A stretch of DNA of 10,288 nt. It comes from Candidatus Vogelbacteria bacterium (GTDB lineage: Bacteria > Patescibacteria > Paceibacteria > UBA9973 > UBA12445). Below, piece by piece: positions 1 to 6,542 of this stretch. The notes under the pieces are model-generated. The model was not told where the DNA came from, did not search any database, and saw nothing but the letters and a program-made list of their open reading frames with translations. The stretch lies in NCBI GenBank assembly GCA_016201425.1, contig JACQCW010000070.1, positions 1 to 10,288 of the forward strand. The letters are read 5' to 3'. The stretch's first letter is position 1. Each line of letters opens with the position of its first letter. A program made the translations under genes and the position numbers.

Positions 1-185
1 CGCGATTAAGGGACTAAGTATCAGTCTAGTTATGAGGAGACAAGCGCCTCAGGGCTTGCAGGGAACGAGCAACCGACCAACCGTGCCGTAGTCGTTGTCG
101 AGGTAGTTCAGGTTGACGATCCAACGCTTGCCATTCCAGTTAAGGTAAGCAACGTAATGCTTGCGGGACTTGCGGTTCACCCAGA
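1..185 (-). repeat. DGR template repeat (TR), left end reaches window edge
   Basis: This is a near-copy of 558-742 at a constant offset of 557 bases. Bases 1-76 are identical, and 20 substitutions lie between 77 and 177. Read on the minus strand it is rich in AAC, AAT, TAC and AAG codons where the other copy differs. Sixteen of the 20 differences are at minus-strand adenines (14 A to G, one A to T, one A to C), about 16 of 27 adenines against 4 of about 85 other bases in 74-185. The minus-strand frame would read VNRKSRKHYVAYLNWNGKRW and on to a TGA, but an in-frame TGA sits just upstream and no start is seen, so it is probably a non-coding template. Homology stops abruptly above 185. It lies downstream of the target gene in the same orientation, as in known DGRs. 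The true left boundary cannot be seen. Confidence 0.88.
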
Positions 186-322
186 AATGTACAAGGTATC
201 ATCCATAACACCACCCATCGAGTGAATCTTCTGGTAAACTAATCCTCTCCAGGCTGAATCTTATTTGGGATCTAAAATCCTCCAATACCTTGCACCAAGT
301 ATCTTCATTTTTTATTGAAGTT

Positions 323-360
323 CCCGCCTGCCAGCGCCTGATGTCGCAGACAATGGCGGG
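323..360. repeat. Imperfect GC-rich palindrome, REP-like
   Basis: The outer arms cccgcc (323-328) and ggcggg (355-360) pair exactly. Inside them, 329-336 pairs with 345-352 apart from two mismatches, which leaves a loop of about 8 bases. It stands out in composition from the AT-rich flanks and lies outside any gene. It could be a dispersed extragenic palindrome or a structure in the template RNA leader. Only one copy is seen in this window. Confidence 0.5.
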
Positions 361-492
361 CAGGTCTGCATACACCACTCTATCTGAAGCCTTAACCGCA
401 GATATTCTCGATGTATGAATACTGGATTCAGTAGCGAGAAGCCGTAACCACTCGCGTATTCACCTACTACCGATGTATAGCTTAGCATATGC

Positions 493-523
493 AAAAGAAA
501 AGGGCCGATCAATTAAGATCGGC
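493..523 (-). terminator. Intrinsic terminator after the DGR target gene
   Basis: On the minus strand a 7-bp stem, GCCGATC/GATCGGC (504-510 with 517-523), with a 6-base loop is followed by CCTTTTCTTTT. It lies about 85 bases past the TGA at 606, so it would end the target-gene transcript before the template repeat. An alternative longer-range pairing, agggccg (501-507) with cggccct (533-539), uses some of the same bases. Confidence 0.65.
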
Positions 524-535
524 ACCTGTAGACGG

Positions 536-555
536 CCCTCGGCTTTCGCCAAAGG
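536..555 (-). other. DGR-type stem-loop with GAAA tetraloop next to VR
   Basis: On the minus strand 548-555 pairs with 536-543 around a GAAA loop (544-547), giving an 8-bp stem with two G-T wobbles. It begins within about 3 bases of the last base of visible repeat homology (558). In the Bordetella phage BPP-1 DGR, a hairpin or cruciform of about 8 bp with a GAAA loop sits a few bases downstream of the variable repeat and promotes target recognition. Position, stem length, loop sequence and orientation all match that element. The assignment is by analogy. Confidence 0.7.
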
Positions 556-557
556 GT

Positions 558-742
558 CGCGATTAAGGGACTAAGTATCAGTCTAGTTATGAGGAGACAA
601 GCGCCTCAGGGCTTGCAGGGAACGAGCAACCGATCACTCGTGCCGCAGCCGTCGCCGAGGTAGCTCAGGCAGACGACCCAACGCTTGCCACCCCAGTGAA
701 GGTAAGCAACGCCATGCCCGCGGGACTCGCGGTCCACCCAGA
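558..742 (-). repeat. DGR variable repeat (VR)
   Basis: This is the diversified partner of 1-185. Its first 76 bases (558-633), which form the 3' end in coding sense and include the TGA, are identical to the template and act as the presumed IMH-like invariant region. Changed codons on the minus strand include AAC to GAC, CAC, TGC and AGC, AAG to GAG and GGG, AAT to GGT, TAC to TGC, and GAC to GGC. Four changes are not at template adenines: GTT to AGT, GGT to GAT (two changes in all in GTT, one in GGT), and one T to G within TAC to GGC. The segment encodes the C-terminus of the target protein, where DGRs normally act. Confidence 0.88.
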
Positions 743-761
743 CGGTTCCCGTGAGCGGGAT
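606..761 (-). pseudogene. VR-bearing C-terminal segment of DGR target, cut off by in-frame TAA
   Basis: Immediately after the TAA at 762-764 the same frame stays open for 51 codons to a TGA at 606-608. It reads IPLTGTVWVDRESRGHGVAY, then LHWGGKRWVVCLSYLGDG, ending LLVPCKP. The GTVW motif and the spaced tryptophans are what I would expect at the end of a C-type-lectin-fold DGR target. No start codon or ribosome binding site serves this piece alone, so it was most likely joined to the N-terminal part. Explanations are a recent nonsense mutation, a sequencing or assembly error in one base of the TAA, or stop-codon readthrough. It could still be the acceptor for retrohoming, since the VR and hairpin are intact. 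Confidence 0.7.
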
Positions 762-1148
762 TTAGTACGGTCTGAGCTCCTCGGGAATGCTCACAGTGAG
801 CTTCTCGTTCTCGCCATCGCGCTGACCGAGGTTGGCCCCGAGCTTGAGGGCCCGCTTGAGCAACTCATCACCGCTGATCGGAGACTCGCCCTCGGAGAGA
901 ACGGGGACACCCTCGAACTGAACAACGCCTGCCCTGGGCTCGACGTCTGACACGAGATCGAAGCCTTCCTGGCTGAAGTCTCGCTTGAAGATACTGCCAC
1001 CCAAATCCACCTTGAAGGTGGGGTTGGTGCGAATCTTCGAGAGCTCAGCGAGAACACCGGCCAGTAGCTTGTCGGCCTCATTGCCCTTGCCAGCCTTCCG
1101 CAGAGTTTCGACACGAGACTGGATCTCATTCACTTGATTGGTAGACAT
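762..1148 (-). CDS. DGR target protein, N-terminal portion (128 aa)
   Basis: I recognise no family for this soluble, charged protein. Residues 1-40 look helical (VNEIQSRVETLRKAG) and about 45-128 look like a mixed alpha/beta region. There is no signal peptide or membrane segment. The start at 1148 is set by AAAGGAGG (1157-1164) 8 bases upstream. The frame stays open to 1325, but that extension overlaps the promoter and is not expected to be translated. The reading frame ends with a TAA at 762 and then continues into the variable-repeat segment, so the full-length target would be about 180 residues (606-1148). In DGRs this part would be the scaffold presenting the variable C-terminal ligand-binding domain; that role is inferred from the repeats, not from this sequence. 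Its G+C content looks clearly higher than that of ileS and recO next to it, suggesting a different history. Confidence 0.75.
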   Translation of the reverse strand: MSTNQVNEIQSRVETLRKAGKGNEADKLLAGVLAELSKIRTNPTFKVDLGGSIFKRDFSQEGFDLVSDVEPRAGVVQFEGVPVLSEGESPISGDELLKRALKLGANLGQRDGENEKLTVSIPEELRPY

Positions 1149-1287
1149 TGTGGTATCCTCCTTTCGCATACCTGCTTTCGGCAGCTGCGAGATGTTGATT
1201 ACCGTTGTGATTGTTGACAGAAAACGGAGTCTGTCTTTGTTTTGATACTTAGGAAATCGAAGAGCTACCAAACTTTTTTCTACCATA

Positions 1288-1316
1288 AGTATAGCATCAC
1301 CAACACTATATGTCAA
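1288..1316 (-). promoter_or_regulatory. Consensus sigma-70 promoter of the DGR target gene
   Basis: On the minus strand a perfect TTGACA (1311-1316) is followed 17 bases later by TATACT (1288-1293). The predicted transcript starts near 1281, giving a leader of about 130 bases before the ATG at 1148. The promoter lies just past the end of recO (1368), so the DGR target has its own transcription rather than depending on the ileS-recO unit. Confidence 0.75.
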
Positions 1317-1367
1317 GGTAGGCAATAAAAGCCTTATTTCTCAAGGATTTAGTTACAAATCAATACA

Positions 1368-1955
1368 TTATAAGTGGCTGTGTAGTAGTGAGTCATTAAT
1401 TTGGCGAACCATGGCGGTTCTGACATAGGAGTCTATATTAAAAGATTCCAGTCTCCACTCGTCAAAAATAACTACAGGGCTCAATTGCAAACTTTCTGGA
1501 ATATATCCGAGTCTATGTAAAATACGATAGACCAAAACAGCCTCGAAGTTTTTAAGATCTTTGTCAACCAGATCATTAGTGGCCATCAGAAACAGTGCCG
1601 AGTTCACATCATTAAAAAGCTCAGAATCCTTTTCCTCTCCCCTAACCAATCTTCTAACAAGTGAAAAGATCCGTGAAGTTAGCTCAACTCTTTTTTTATC
1701 TTTCACAATCTGGTCAAAGACGTTTAACTTCTCAACGTTCACAATTCGCCAGACTTCTCTTCCCTTAACCAAAGATAATTTTGAATATGAAAGATCTTGG
1801 AGTCCATACCGTAATTTAGATTCGAGTTTCCTAACCCCCTGAGCAATACCCCGAACAAGCCCAAAATCCTCCGTAAAGAGATCGAGATATCGATTACTCT
1901 CGCCCACATTCACCCCTCCTAAAACCCATCCTTCGGTTGTGTAAATACTGTACAT
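1368..1955 (-). CDS. recO: DNA repair protein RecO, short form
   Basis: RecO helps load RecA onto SSB-coated single-stranded DNA in the RecFOR recombination pathway. The N-terminal OB-fold region (about 1-80) has the family pattern: YTTEGWVLGG, then GESNRYLDLFTEDFG, RGIAQGVRKLESKLR and a LVKGREVWRI strand. A helical C-terminal half follows (about 85-195). At 195 residues it is shorter than typical RecO (about 240), and the cysteine zinc motif found in many members is absent. The start at 1955 is 7 bases after the TAA of ileS. No clear Shine-Dalgarno is seen, so translation is probably coupled to ileS. There is no obvious terminator after it. Confidence 0.82.
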   Translation of the reverse strand: MYSIYTTEGWVLGGVNVGESNRYLDLFTEDFGLVRGIAQGVRKLESKLRYGLQDLSYSKLSLVKGREVWRIVNVEKLNVFDQIVKDKKRVELTSRIFSLVRRLVRGEEKDSELFNDVNSALFLMATNDLVDKDLKNFEAVLVYRILHRLGYIPESLQLSPVVIFDEWRLESFNIDSYVRTAMVRQINDSLLHSHL

Positions 1956-1962
1956 TATCCAA

Positions 1963-4900
1963 TTAGAGTTTCTTGACGATCCACGCAGTAAATATCATCC
2001 CTCCAACTTTTATTTCTTCGCCCATCCCAGCTTCAAATTTAATATGTGACAAGTTAACGGCCTTTCTGATATCTTCAGCAAACTTCTCTAAAAACTTTTG
2101 TTCGATATCAGATCCATAAATTGTAAGTTCCACCTTTTGGCTTGGAAGCAAATTAATTTTCTTCCTCATGTCCTGAAGAGCTCTGGTCAACTCTCTTAAG
2201 TTCCCCTCCTCTTTAAGCTCTGGAGTAATATCTACATCAAGCTCAACCTCCTTCCCTATCTTGTCATCAAAAACAACTTCCTTAACATTCACTTCATCTT
2301 TAATGAGCGCGAGTAAATCTTGTCTATCTTGCAACTCAATACTTTTGATCTTCAACCCTGCGAGTGGCTGTCTGACCGGAATTGCCAATGTCTTTCTTTC
2401 ATCGAGAGCAGCAGACACAATATCTCTGACCGACTGCATCTCTTCGAAGATTCTTTTTTTATTTTCAGTCTCATCGTCCAGCAATTCACCAAAAAACGGC
2501 CACGATTCTAGGTGGACGCTCTCTTCTTTACCACCAATACTTCGGTAAATTTCCTCAGCAATAAAAGGCATAAAAGGTGCAATAACCTTAGAGAACTCCT
2601 CAAGTACCCAACACAAGGTGGTAAGTGCGGCTGCCTTTTCTCCGACATCGTCCGACTTTAATCGCTCTCGAGACCGTCTCAAGTACCATGTCGACAGATC
2701 ATCCAGAAAATCAAAAATCGGTCGCGAGGCTCTATCGAGCTCATAGTCCTTTAACCTCTTTTCCACCTCTTCAGCGAGACTACTGAGACGAGCCATAATC
2801 CAAATATCCAAAACATTTTTGCTTCTTTCCCCCTTTGTGATGCAACTTTCATCCGCGTATAGTTTATAAAAAGATAGTACATTTTGAATTCGTAAAATAA
2901 CCTTTTTATAAATCTCATCAACCCCTCTCTCCGAAAATCTAAGATCATCTGCACGAACTGCCTGTGACGAAACCAAGTAATAACGGAGTGCGTCTGCGCC
3001 GTACTTTTCGACTACGTACATCAAGTCCGGATAATTCTTGAGCCGCTTACTCATCTTCTGTCCGTCTTCTGCTAAGATCATTCCATTAACCACAACATTA
3101 TTAAATGCGGGCTCATCAAAAAGAGCCGTCGATAAAACCATCAGAGAGTAAAACCACCCCCTCGTTTGATCAAGCCCTTCTGCTATGAAGTTTGCGGGGA
3201 AATTTTTTTCAAACCATTCTTTATTCTCAAATGGGTAATGAATCTGCGCATAAGGCATAGATCCCGACTCAAACCAGCAATCAAACACTTCGTTGATTCT
3301 CTTATATTTAGCGCCACATTCACAGCTTAACTTTACGTCATCAATAAACGGCTTATGCAAATCAAGTTCGTAATTTTCATTGTGAGGCAAAGGAGAGAAG
3401 TTGAGCCGGCGCACCTCGGCATTTTTAAGATAATAAAGTTCTCGATAATCTTTTAAGAGATCTTTAATAATACCCTGTGGCGACACACTACGAGCCACCG
3501 CCTGCATAAGCCATGTCGGATCACCATGAGAAACAATCAAAATATTCTGGCCTTTATATTTCTCTTCAAGTTCATACAATAGCGAGGCAACACGATTCCT
3601 AACATCAATAAGATTCTCGCCTCCCTCTGGACGTATATTAAAACGTTCAAGCTGAGTCTTAAAGTGACTGTGATAGCTCTCTATGGACTCGTTATTGTAA
3701 GCACCAAAATTCACCTCATGAAGCCTAGCGTCGTAAATAACTTTACTCGTATCATAACCGATCTCGTGAACGACAATCTGCGTCGTCTCCTTGGTCCTTG
3801 TATAATCAGAAGAAATTATTAACGTAATTTTTGAATCTTTAAGTAACTTGGCCGACTCTTCTACTTGCTTACGACCGACCAAAGTTAGATCGTTACCGTC
3901 CGGATCGCAAGTTATTTTGCCGGCGACATTAGATTCCGCCTCACCATGACGCATTATAAAATATTGATTATTTGATTTTACCTCTTTTTTAATATCTTCA
4001 ATGGAACCTAAAACTTTTATCTTTTTACAGCCCTCACACCTCCACACGGGTAAGGGTGCTCCCCAATATCTGGCCCTTGAAATGGCCCAGTCTCTGGCGC
4101 CTTCAAGCCAATTACCAAATCTGCCATCTCTTATATTCCCTGGTATCCAAAGCGTCTTTTGATTATTCGCTAATAGTTTATTTTTAAATTCTGTAACTTT
4201 TACAAACCACGAAGAGGCCGCGTAATTTAGCAGGGGTGTATCACATCTCCAGCAATGAGGATAAGAGTGAGTAATTTTTTCCTTAGCAAAAAGTAAGCCC
4301 CTATGCGCCAAATTTTTTATCACTTCTATATCTGTACTTTGATGGTCTGTGCCTGTCTCCTTATTATCTTTTGGTTTTACAAAAAGTCCGGCAAAATCCT
4401 TGACTTCCGGTCGCATCTGACCGTTGGTACCAACATGCTGAATAAATGGCAGCTTATCCTTCACCCCCAAATTCATGTCATCCTCACCAAATGCCGGCGC
4501 AATATGCACGACACCAGTGCCATCTGTAGTTGTCACAAAGTCCGCACCATATATCTTCCATCCATTCTCGTGGTTTTTTAGAGTTGTGTCACTAGAATAA
4601 TAATCAAACAAAGGTTTGTACTTTTTACCAATCAGATCTTTGCCTTTAAAACCTCTTATCTCATCTAATTCAATAACTACTCCTGGTAAAGTAATAGTAG
4701 CAACAGAGTCGTTACCCTCTGGATGTACGGCGTCACCACCTAAAACTTTTTTATCTGCGTTGTCAGTTGCAGCAAAAATATATGTTTCACCCTCTTTAAT
4801 AGTTGAATGAGTCCCAACAACTTTTTTTACGTGAACCTGCATATATTCGACTTCTGGGTTCACCGCCAGCGCCACGTTCCCCGGCAAGGTCCATGGGGTA

Positions 4901-5586
4901 GTTGTCCAAGCCAATACAAAAGTTCCTGGCTCGTCTACTAGTTCGAACTTAGCAGTCAACGAAATGTCCGTGATATCTTTATATCCCTGATTAACCTCGA
5001 AGTTGGCCAGCGTAGTCTCACAGCGCGGACAAAGATGCATTGCCTTATATCCTTCGTAAATTAAATCCTTATCAAACAAAGTTTTAAAGATCCACCAGAT
5101 CGTCTCGGTATAGGTCCAGTCCATTGTCTTGTATGGATTATCCATATCAACAAACCTTCCAAGCCTTGGAATAATTCTTTTCCAATCTTTTTCGTAGCGT
5201 AAAACCGAATCTTTCGCCGCAGAATTAAATTTGGCAACACCTAAAGATTCAATATCCCCTTTAGTCTTTAACCCAAGCTCCCCTTCAATTAAATTCTCGA
5301 TCGGCAAACCATGACAATCCCATCCCCACTTACGTGCTACATAGTACCCCTTCATCGTTTTATACCTCGGAATAACATCCTTGATCGTCATGGGTAAAAT
5401 ATGTCCGTAATGAGGTAGCCCGGTTGCAAACGGTGGTCCATCATAAAACACAAACTCCCCAGCTGGTGAATCCTTAGCCAAAGACTTTTCAAATATTTTA
5501 TTATCTTGCCAAAATTTGAGTGTTCTCTCCTCTCTTTCGTTCACACTCTCTGGCTTATCAGGAGCATTTAGTGGCTTCTCTTGCAT
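1963..5586 (-). CDS. ileS: Isoleucyl-tRNA synthetase with inserted histidine-phosphatase domain
   Basis: It charges tRNA-Ile with isoleucine in the cytoplasm. The class I signatures are HYGH (59-62, the HIGH motif) and KMSKR (844-848), with GWDCHGLP at 88-95. The editing (CP1) domain lies roughly at 190-440, with the threonine-rich TTTPWTLPGN (228-237) and HIAPAFGEDD (361-370). Two zinc sites match the T. thermophilus type: C186/C189 with C445/C448, and C517/C520 with C755/C757. The helical anticodon-binding region is about 890-1070, with a C-terminal domain to 1207. Between C520 and C755 there are over 230 residues where the family has about 40. The extra part is a full histidine phosphatase, which makes the protein about 1207 residues against roughly 1040. 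All synthetase motifs are intact, so it should be active. The start at 5586 has no Shine-Dalgarno. recO follows in the same operon. Confidence 0.95.
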   Translation of the reverse strand: MQEKPLNAPDKPESVNEREERTLKFWQDNKIFEKSLAKDSPAGEFVFYDGPPFATGLPHYGHILPMTIKDVIPRYKTMKGYYVARKWGWDCHGLPIENLIEGELGLKTKGDIESLGVAKFNSAAKDSVLRYEKDWKRIIPRLGRFVDMDNPYKTMDWTYTETIWWIFKTLFDKDLIYEGYKAMHLCPRCETTLANFEVNQGYKDITDISLTAKFELVDEPGTFVLAWTTTPWTLPGNVALAVNPEVEYMQVHVKKVVGTHSTIKEGETYIFAATDNADKKVLGGDAVHPEGNDSVATITLPGVVIELDEIRGFKGKDLIGKKYKPLFDYYSSDTTLKNHENGWKIYGADFVTTTDGTGVVHIAPAFGEDDMNLGVKDKLPFIQHVGTNGQMRPEVKDFAGLFVKPKDNKETGTDHQSTDIEVIKNLAHRGLLFAKEKITHSYPHCWRCDTPLLNYAASSWFVKVTEFKNKLLANNQKTLWIPGNIRDGRFGNWLEGARDWAISRARYWGAPLPVWRCEGCKKIKVLGSIEDIKKEVKSNNQYFIMRHGEAESNVAGKITCDPDGNDLTLVGRKQVEESAKLLKDSKITLIISSDYTRTKETTQIVVHEIGYDTSKVIYDARLHEVNFGAYNNESIESYHSHFKTQLERFNIRPEGGENLIDVRNRVASLLYELEEKYKGQNILIVSHGDPTWLMQAVARSVSPQGIIKDLLKDYRELYYLKNAEVRRLNFSPLPHNENYELDLHKPFIDDVKLSCECGAKYKRINEVFDCWFESGSMPYAQIHYPFENKEWFEKNFPANFIAEGLDQTRGWFYSLMVLSTALFDEPAFNNVVVNGMILAEDGQKMSKRLKNYPDLMYVVEKYGADALRYYLVSSQAVRADDLRFSERGVDEIYKKVILRIQNVLSFYKLYADESCITKGERSKNVLDIWIMARLSSLAEEVEKRLKDYELDRASRPIFDFLDDLSTWYLRRSRERLKSDDVGEKAAALTTLCWVLEEFSKVIAPFMPFIAEEIYRSIGGKEESVHLESWPFFGELLDDETENKKRIFEEMQSVRDIVSAALDERKTLAIPVRQPLAGLKIKSIELQDRQDLLALIKDEVNVKEVVFDDKIGKEVELDVDITPELKEEGNLRELTRALQDMRKKINLLPSQKVELTIYGSDIEQKFLEKFAEDIRKAVNLSHIKFEAGMGEEIKVGGMIFTAWIVKKL
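3382..3966 (-). other. Histidine-phosphatase (PGM-like) domain inserted within ileS
   Basis: This segment covers residues about 541-735 of the synthetase. It starts with FIMRHGEAESN and carries the full catalytic set of the histidine-phosphatase superfamily: R545-H546 (nucleophile), R597 in SSDYTRTKET, E624 in LHEVNFG (general acid) and H687 in VSHGD. It is flanked by VLGSIEDIK on one side and DLHKPFIDD on the other, which are adjacent in ordinary IleRS. The insertion is clean and in frame, and its base composition resembles the rest of ileS. The substrate cannot be read from the sequence; a phosphomonoester or nucleotide is typical for the superfamily. Confidence 0.9.
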
Positions 5587-5608
5587 AATGTTAAGATTAG
5601 CATAATAT
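5581..5608 (+). promoter_or_regulatory. Possible promoter of the methyltransferase gene in a 41-bp divergent gap
   Basis: TTGCAT (5581-5586) and TAATAT (5603-5608) are 16 bases apart, placing a start near 5615 and a leader of only about 13 bases. The gap between divergent ileS and the methyltransferase gene is 41 bases, so both promoters must overlap it or reach into the coding regions. I cannot define the ileS promoter; TATGCT (5599-5604, minus) is a candidate -10 without a good -35. Confidence 0.3.
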
Positions 5609-5627
5609 AAGCGACGAGCAAGAATAT

Positions 5628-6155
5628 ATGCCGTTCACGTTTCTTAAAGAAATATTCCGAGACTATAAAGTAGGAGCTGTTACAAAAAGCTCTAGTTTTG
5701 TGGTAAAAAAAGTTTTGTCAGAGATAGGCCCAAGCGATAAACTCATCGTTGAATACGGACCAGGCGACGGTGTGGTTATTAAGCCACTGCTCAAAATTCT
5801 ATCTAAAGATGCCAAAATAGTTGGTATAGAACCAAACCAAAACTTTTTCCAAAAACTTAAAAAGATCGGCGACAAAAGATTTGAAGCAATCAACGGCTAT
5901 GCGGGAAAGACCGAGAACAAAATTCACAGAGCAGATATTGTTATTTCAAGTATTCCATTTACACTAATGAGTAAAAAAGAGCGGGAAGAGATAATTAAAT
6001 TTACTCACCAAGCCCTCAGGCCGGGCGGCAAATTTATTGTCTATCAATACTCAACTCTTGTACTCTCGATATTAAAAAAATATTTTAAAACAGTTGACGT
6101 CTCACTCGAACCCCGCAACCTACCTCCATATTTCTTCATGGTCTGTCGTAAATAG
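5628..6155 (+). CDS. Class I SAM-dependent methyltransferase, PmtA-like
   Basis: The 175-residue protein has a Rossmann methyltransferase core. Motif I is VEYGPGDG (41-48), the acidic residue binding the SAM ribose is E68 in GIEPN, the motif IV region is ISSIPF (106-111), and RPGGKFIVYQ (131-140) is the usual late strand. The N-terminal pattern (KVGAVTKSSSFV, 14-25) and the C-terminal NLPPYFF (164-170) resemble bacterial phospholipid N-methyltransferases (PmtA) and related rRNA-adenine-methylase-like proteins. A phospholipid headgroup is therefore the first guess for the substrate, but this is not certain. It is a single gene, divergent from ileS, with no Shine-Dalgarno. It ends with TAG 18 bases before the next promoter. 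Confidence 0.78.
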   Translation: MPFTFLKEIFRDYKVGAVTKSSSFVVKKVLSEIGPSDKLIVEYGPGDGVVIKPLLKILSKDAKIVGIEPNQNFFQKLKKIGDKRFEAINGYAGKTENKIHRADIVISSIPFTLMSKKEREEIIKFTHQALRPGGKFIVYQYSTLVLSILKKYFKTVDVSLEPRNLPPYFFMVCRK

Positions 6156-6173
6156 CTATTCTCAAAGTTTAGC

Positions 6174-6202
6174 TTGACAAGATTAAACTTTAGGTATATA
6201 AT
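6174..6202 (+). promoter_or_regulatory. Perfect consensus sigma-70 promoter
   Basis: TTGACA (6174-6179), a 17-base spacer and TATAAT (6197-6202) match the consensus at all 12 positions. Transcription should start near 6209, leaving a leader of about 49 bases before the ATG at 6258. It drives the small membrane protein gene independently of the upstream methyltransferase gene. Confidence 0.85.
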
Positions 6203-6257
6203 ACGACCGAACTAGCATCTTGATAAACTTAAACCTAGACCACTCAGGAGGTGGCCA

Positions 6258-6527
6258 ATGCGAAAAGCCTTAAAGAGGTTTCTCAACTTTTTCGGCGCTG
6301 CTCTTGTACTCCCTGCCATATTCTGGTTTGGAGTGAACATTGATCTAATGATGAACGGGGGTTGGTTGAAGACGGTTGGATCACAGTTTCAGTGGTACAA
6401 CTACTTCACAACTTACCACGCGTTGACCATCATGTACATGAATGGGCAGCTCGATATCGCCTTCTGCCTCTACGCAGCGGTGGCAACGATCATCGGTCTG
6501 TTCTATGTCGTGGCCGACAAGATCTGA
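6258..6527 (+). CDS. Small two-helix membrane protein, unknown function
   Basis: The protein has 89 residues and I recognise no family. It has a basic N-terminus (MRKALKR), a first hydrophobic segment at about 9-27, a polar aromatic middle (SQFQWYNYFTTYH, 42-54) and a second hydrophobic segment at about 66-86 with GQLDIAFCLYAAVATIIG. By the positive-inside rule the N-terminus should be cytoplasmic. The start is fixed by AGGAGGTG (6246-6253), 4 to 6 bases upstream. It has its own perfect promoter and its own terminator, so it is a monocistronic, probably highly expressed transcription unit. Its base composition is more GC-rich than that of the methyltransferase gene before it. Confidence 0.8.
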   Translation: MRKALKRFLNFFGAALVLPAIFWFGVNIDLMMNGGWLKTVGSQFQWYNYFTTYHALTIMYMNGQLDIAFCLYAAVATIIGLFYVVADKI

Positions 6528-6542
6528 AACACTACTACTTTT

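Larger units (their letters stand above)
186..557. other. Non-coding spacer between template and variable repeats
   Basis: About 370 bases hold no convincing gene. The longest minus-strand frame (66 codons, 312-512) resembles nothing I recognise, lacks a ribosome binding site, and is too short for the roughly 120-residue Avd accessory protein often found in this position. The spacer contains an imperfect GC-rich palindrome (323-360), an intrinsic terminator (504-523) and a GAAA-loop hairpin (536-555) abutting the variable repeat. The part just above the template repeat may carry signals for template RNA expression, but I see no clear promoter. Confidence 0.6.

Noticed and set aside
312..512. 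66-codon minus-strand frame in the VR-TR spacer as a possible Avd gene
   Set aside because: It is too short for Avd, has no ribosome binding site or family resemblance, and spans a palindrome and a terminator.
1..742. CRISPR array or insertion-sequence ends as the source of the two repeats
   Set aside because: There are only two long repeats, with base-specific divergence inside a coding frame. No short regular units, terminal inverted repeats or transposase are present.
762..764. Alternative genetic code to explain the in-frame stop
   Set aside because: TAA ends ileS, recO and tmk at sensible places, TAG ends folA and the methyltransferase gene, and TGA ends thyA at its conserved C-terminus, so no stop appears reassigned.
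696..950. Plus-strand frame of 84 codons over the VR and target gene
   Set aside because: It is antisense to the target gene in GC-rich sequence, with no promoter or ribosome binding site.
1149..1325. N-terminal extension of the DGR target frame up to 1325
   Set aside because: It covers the -35/-10 promoter and the untranslated leader, while the ATG at 1148 has a strong Shine-Dalgarno.
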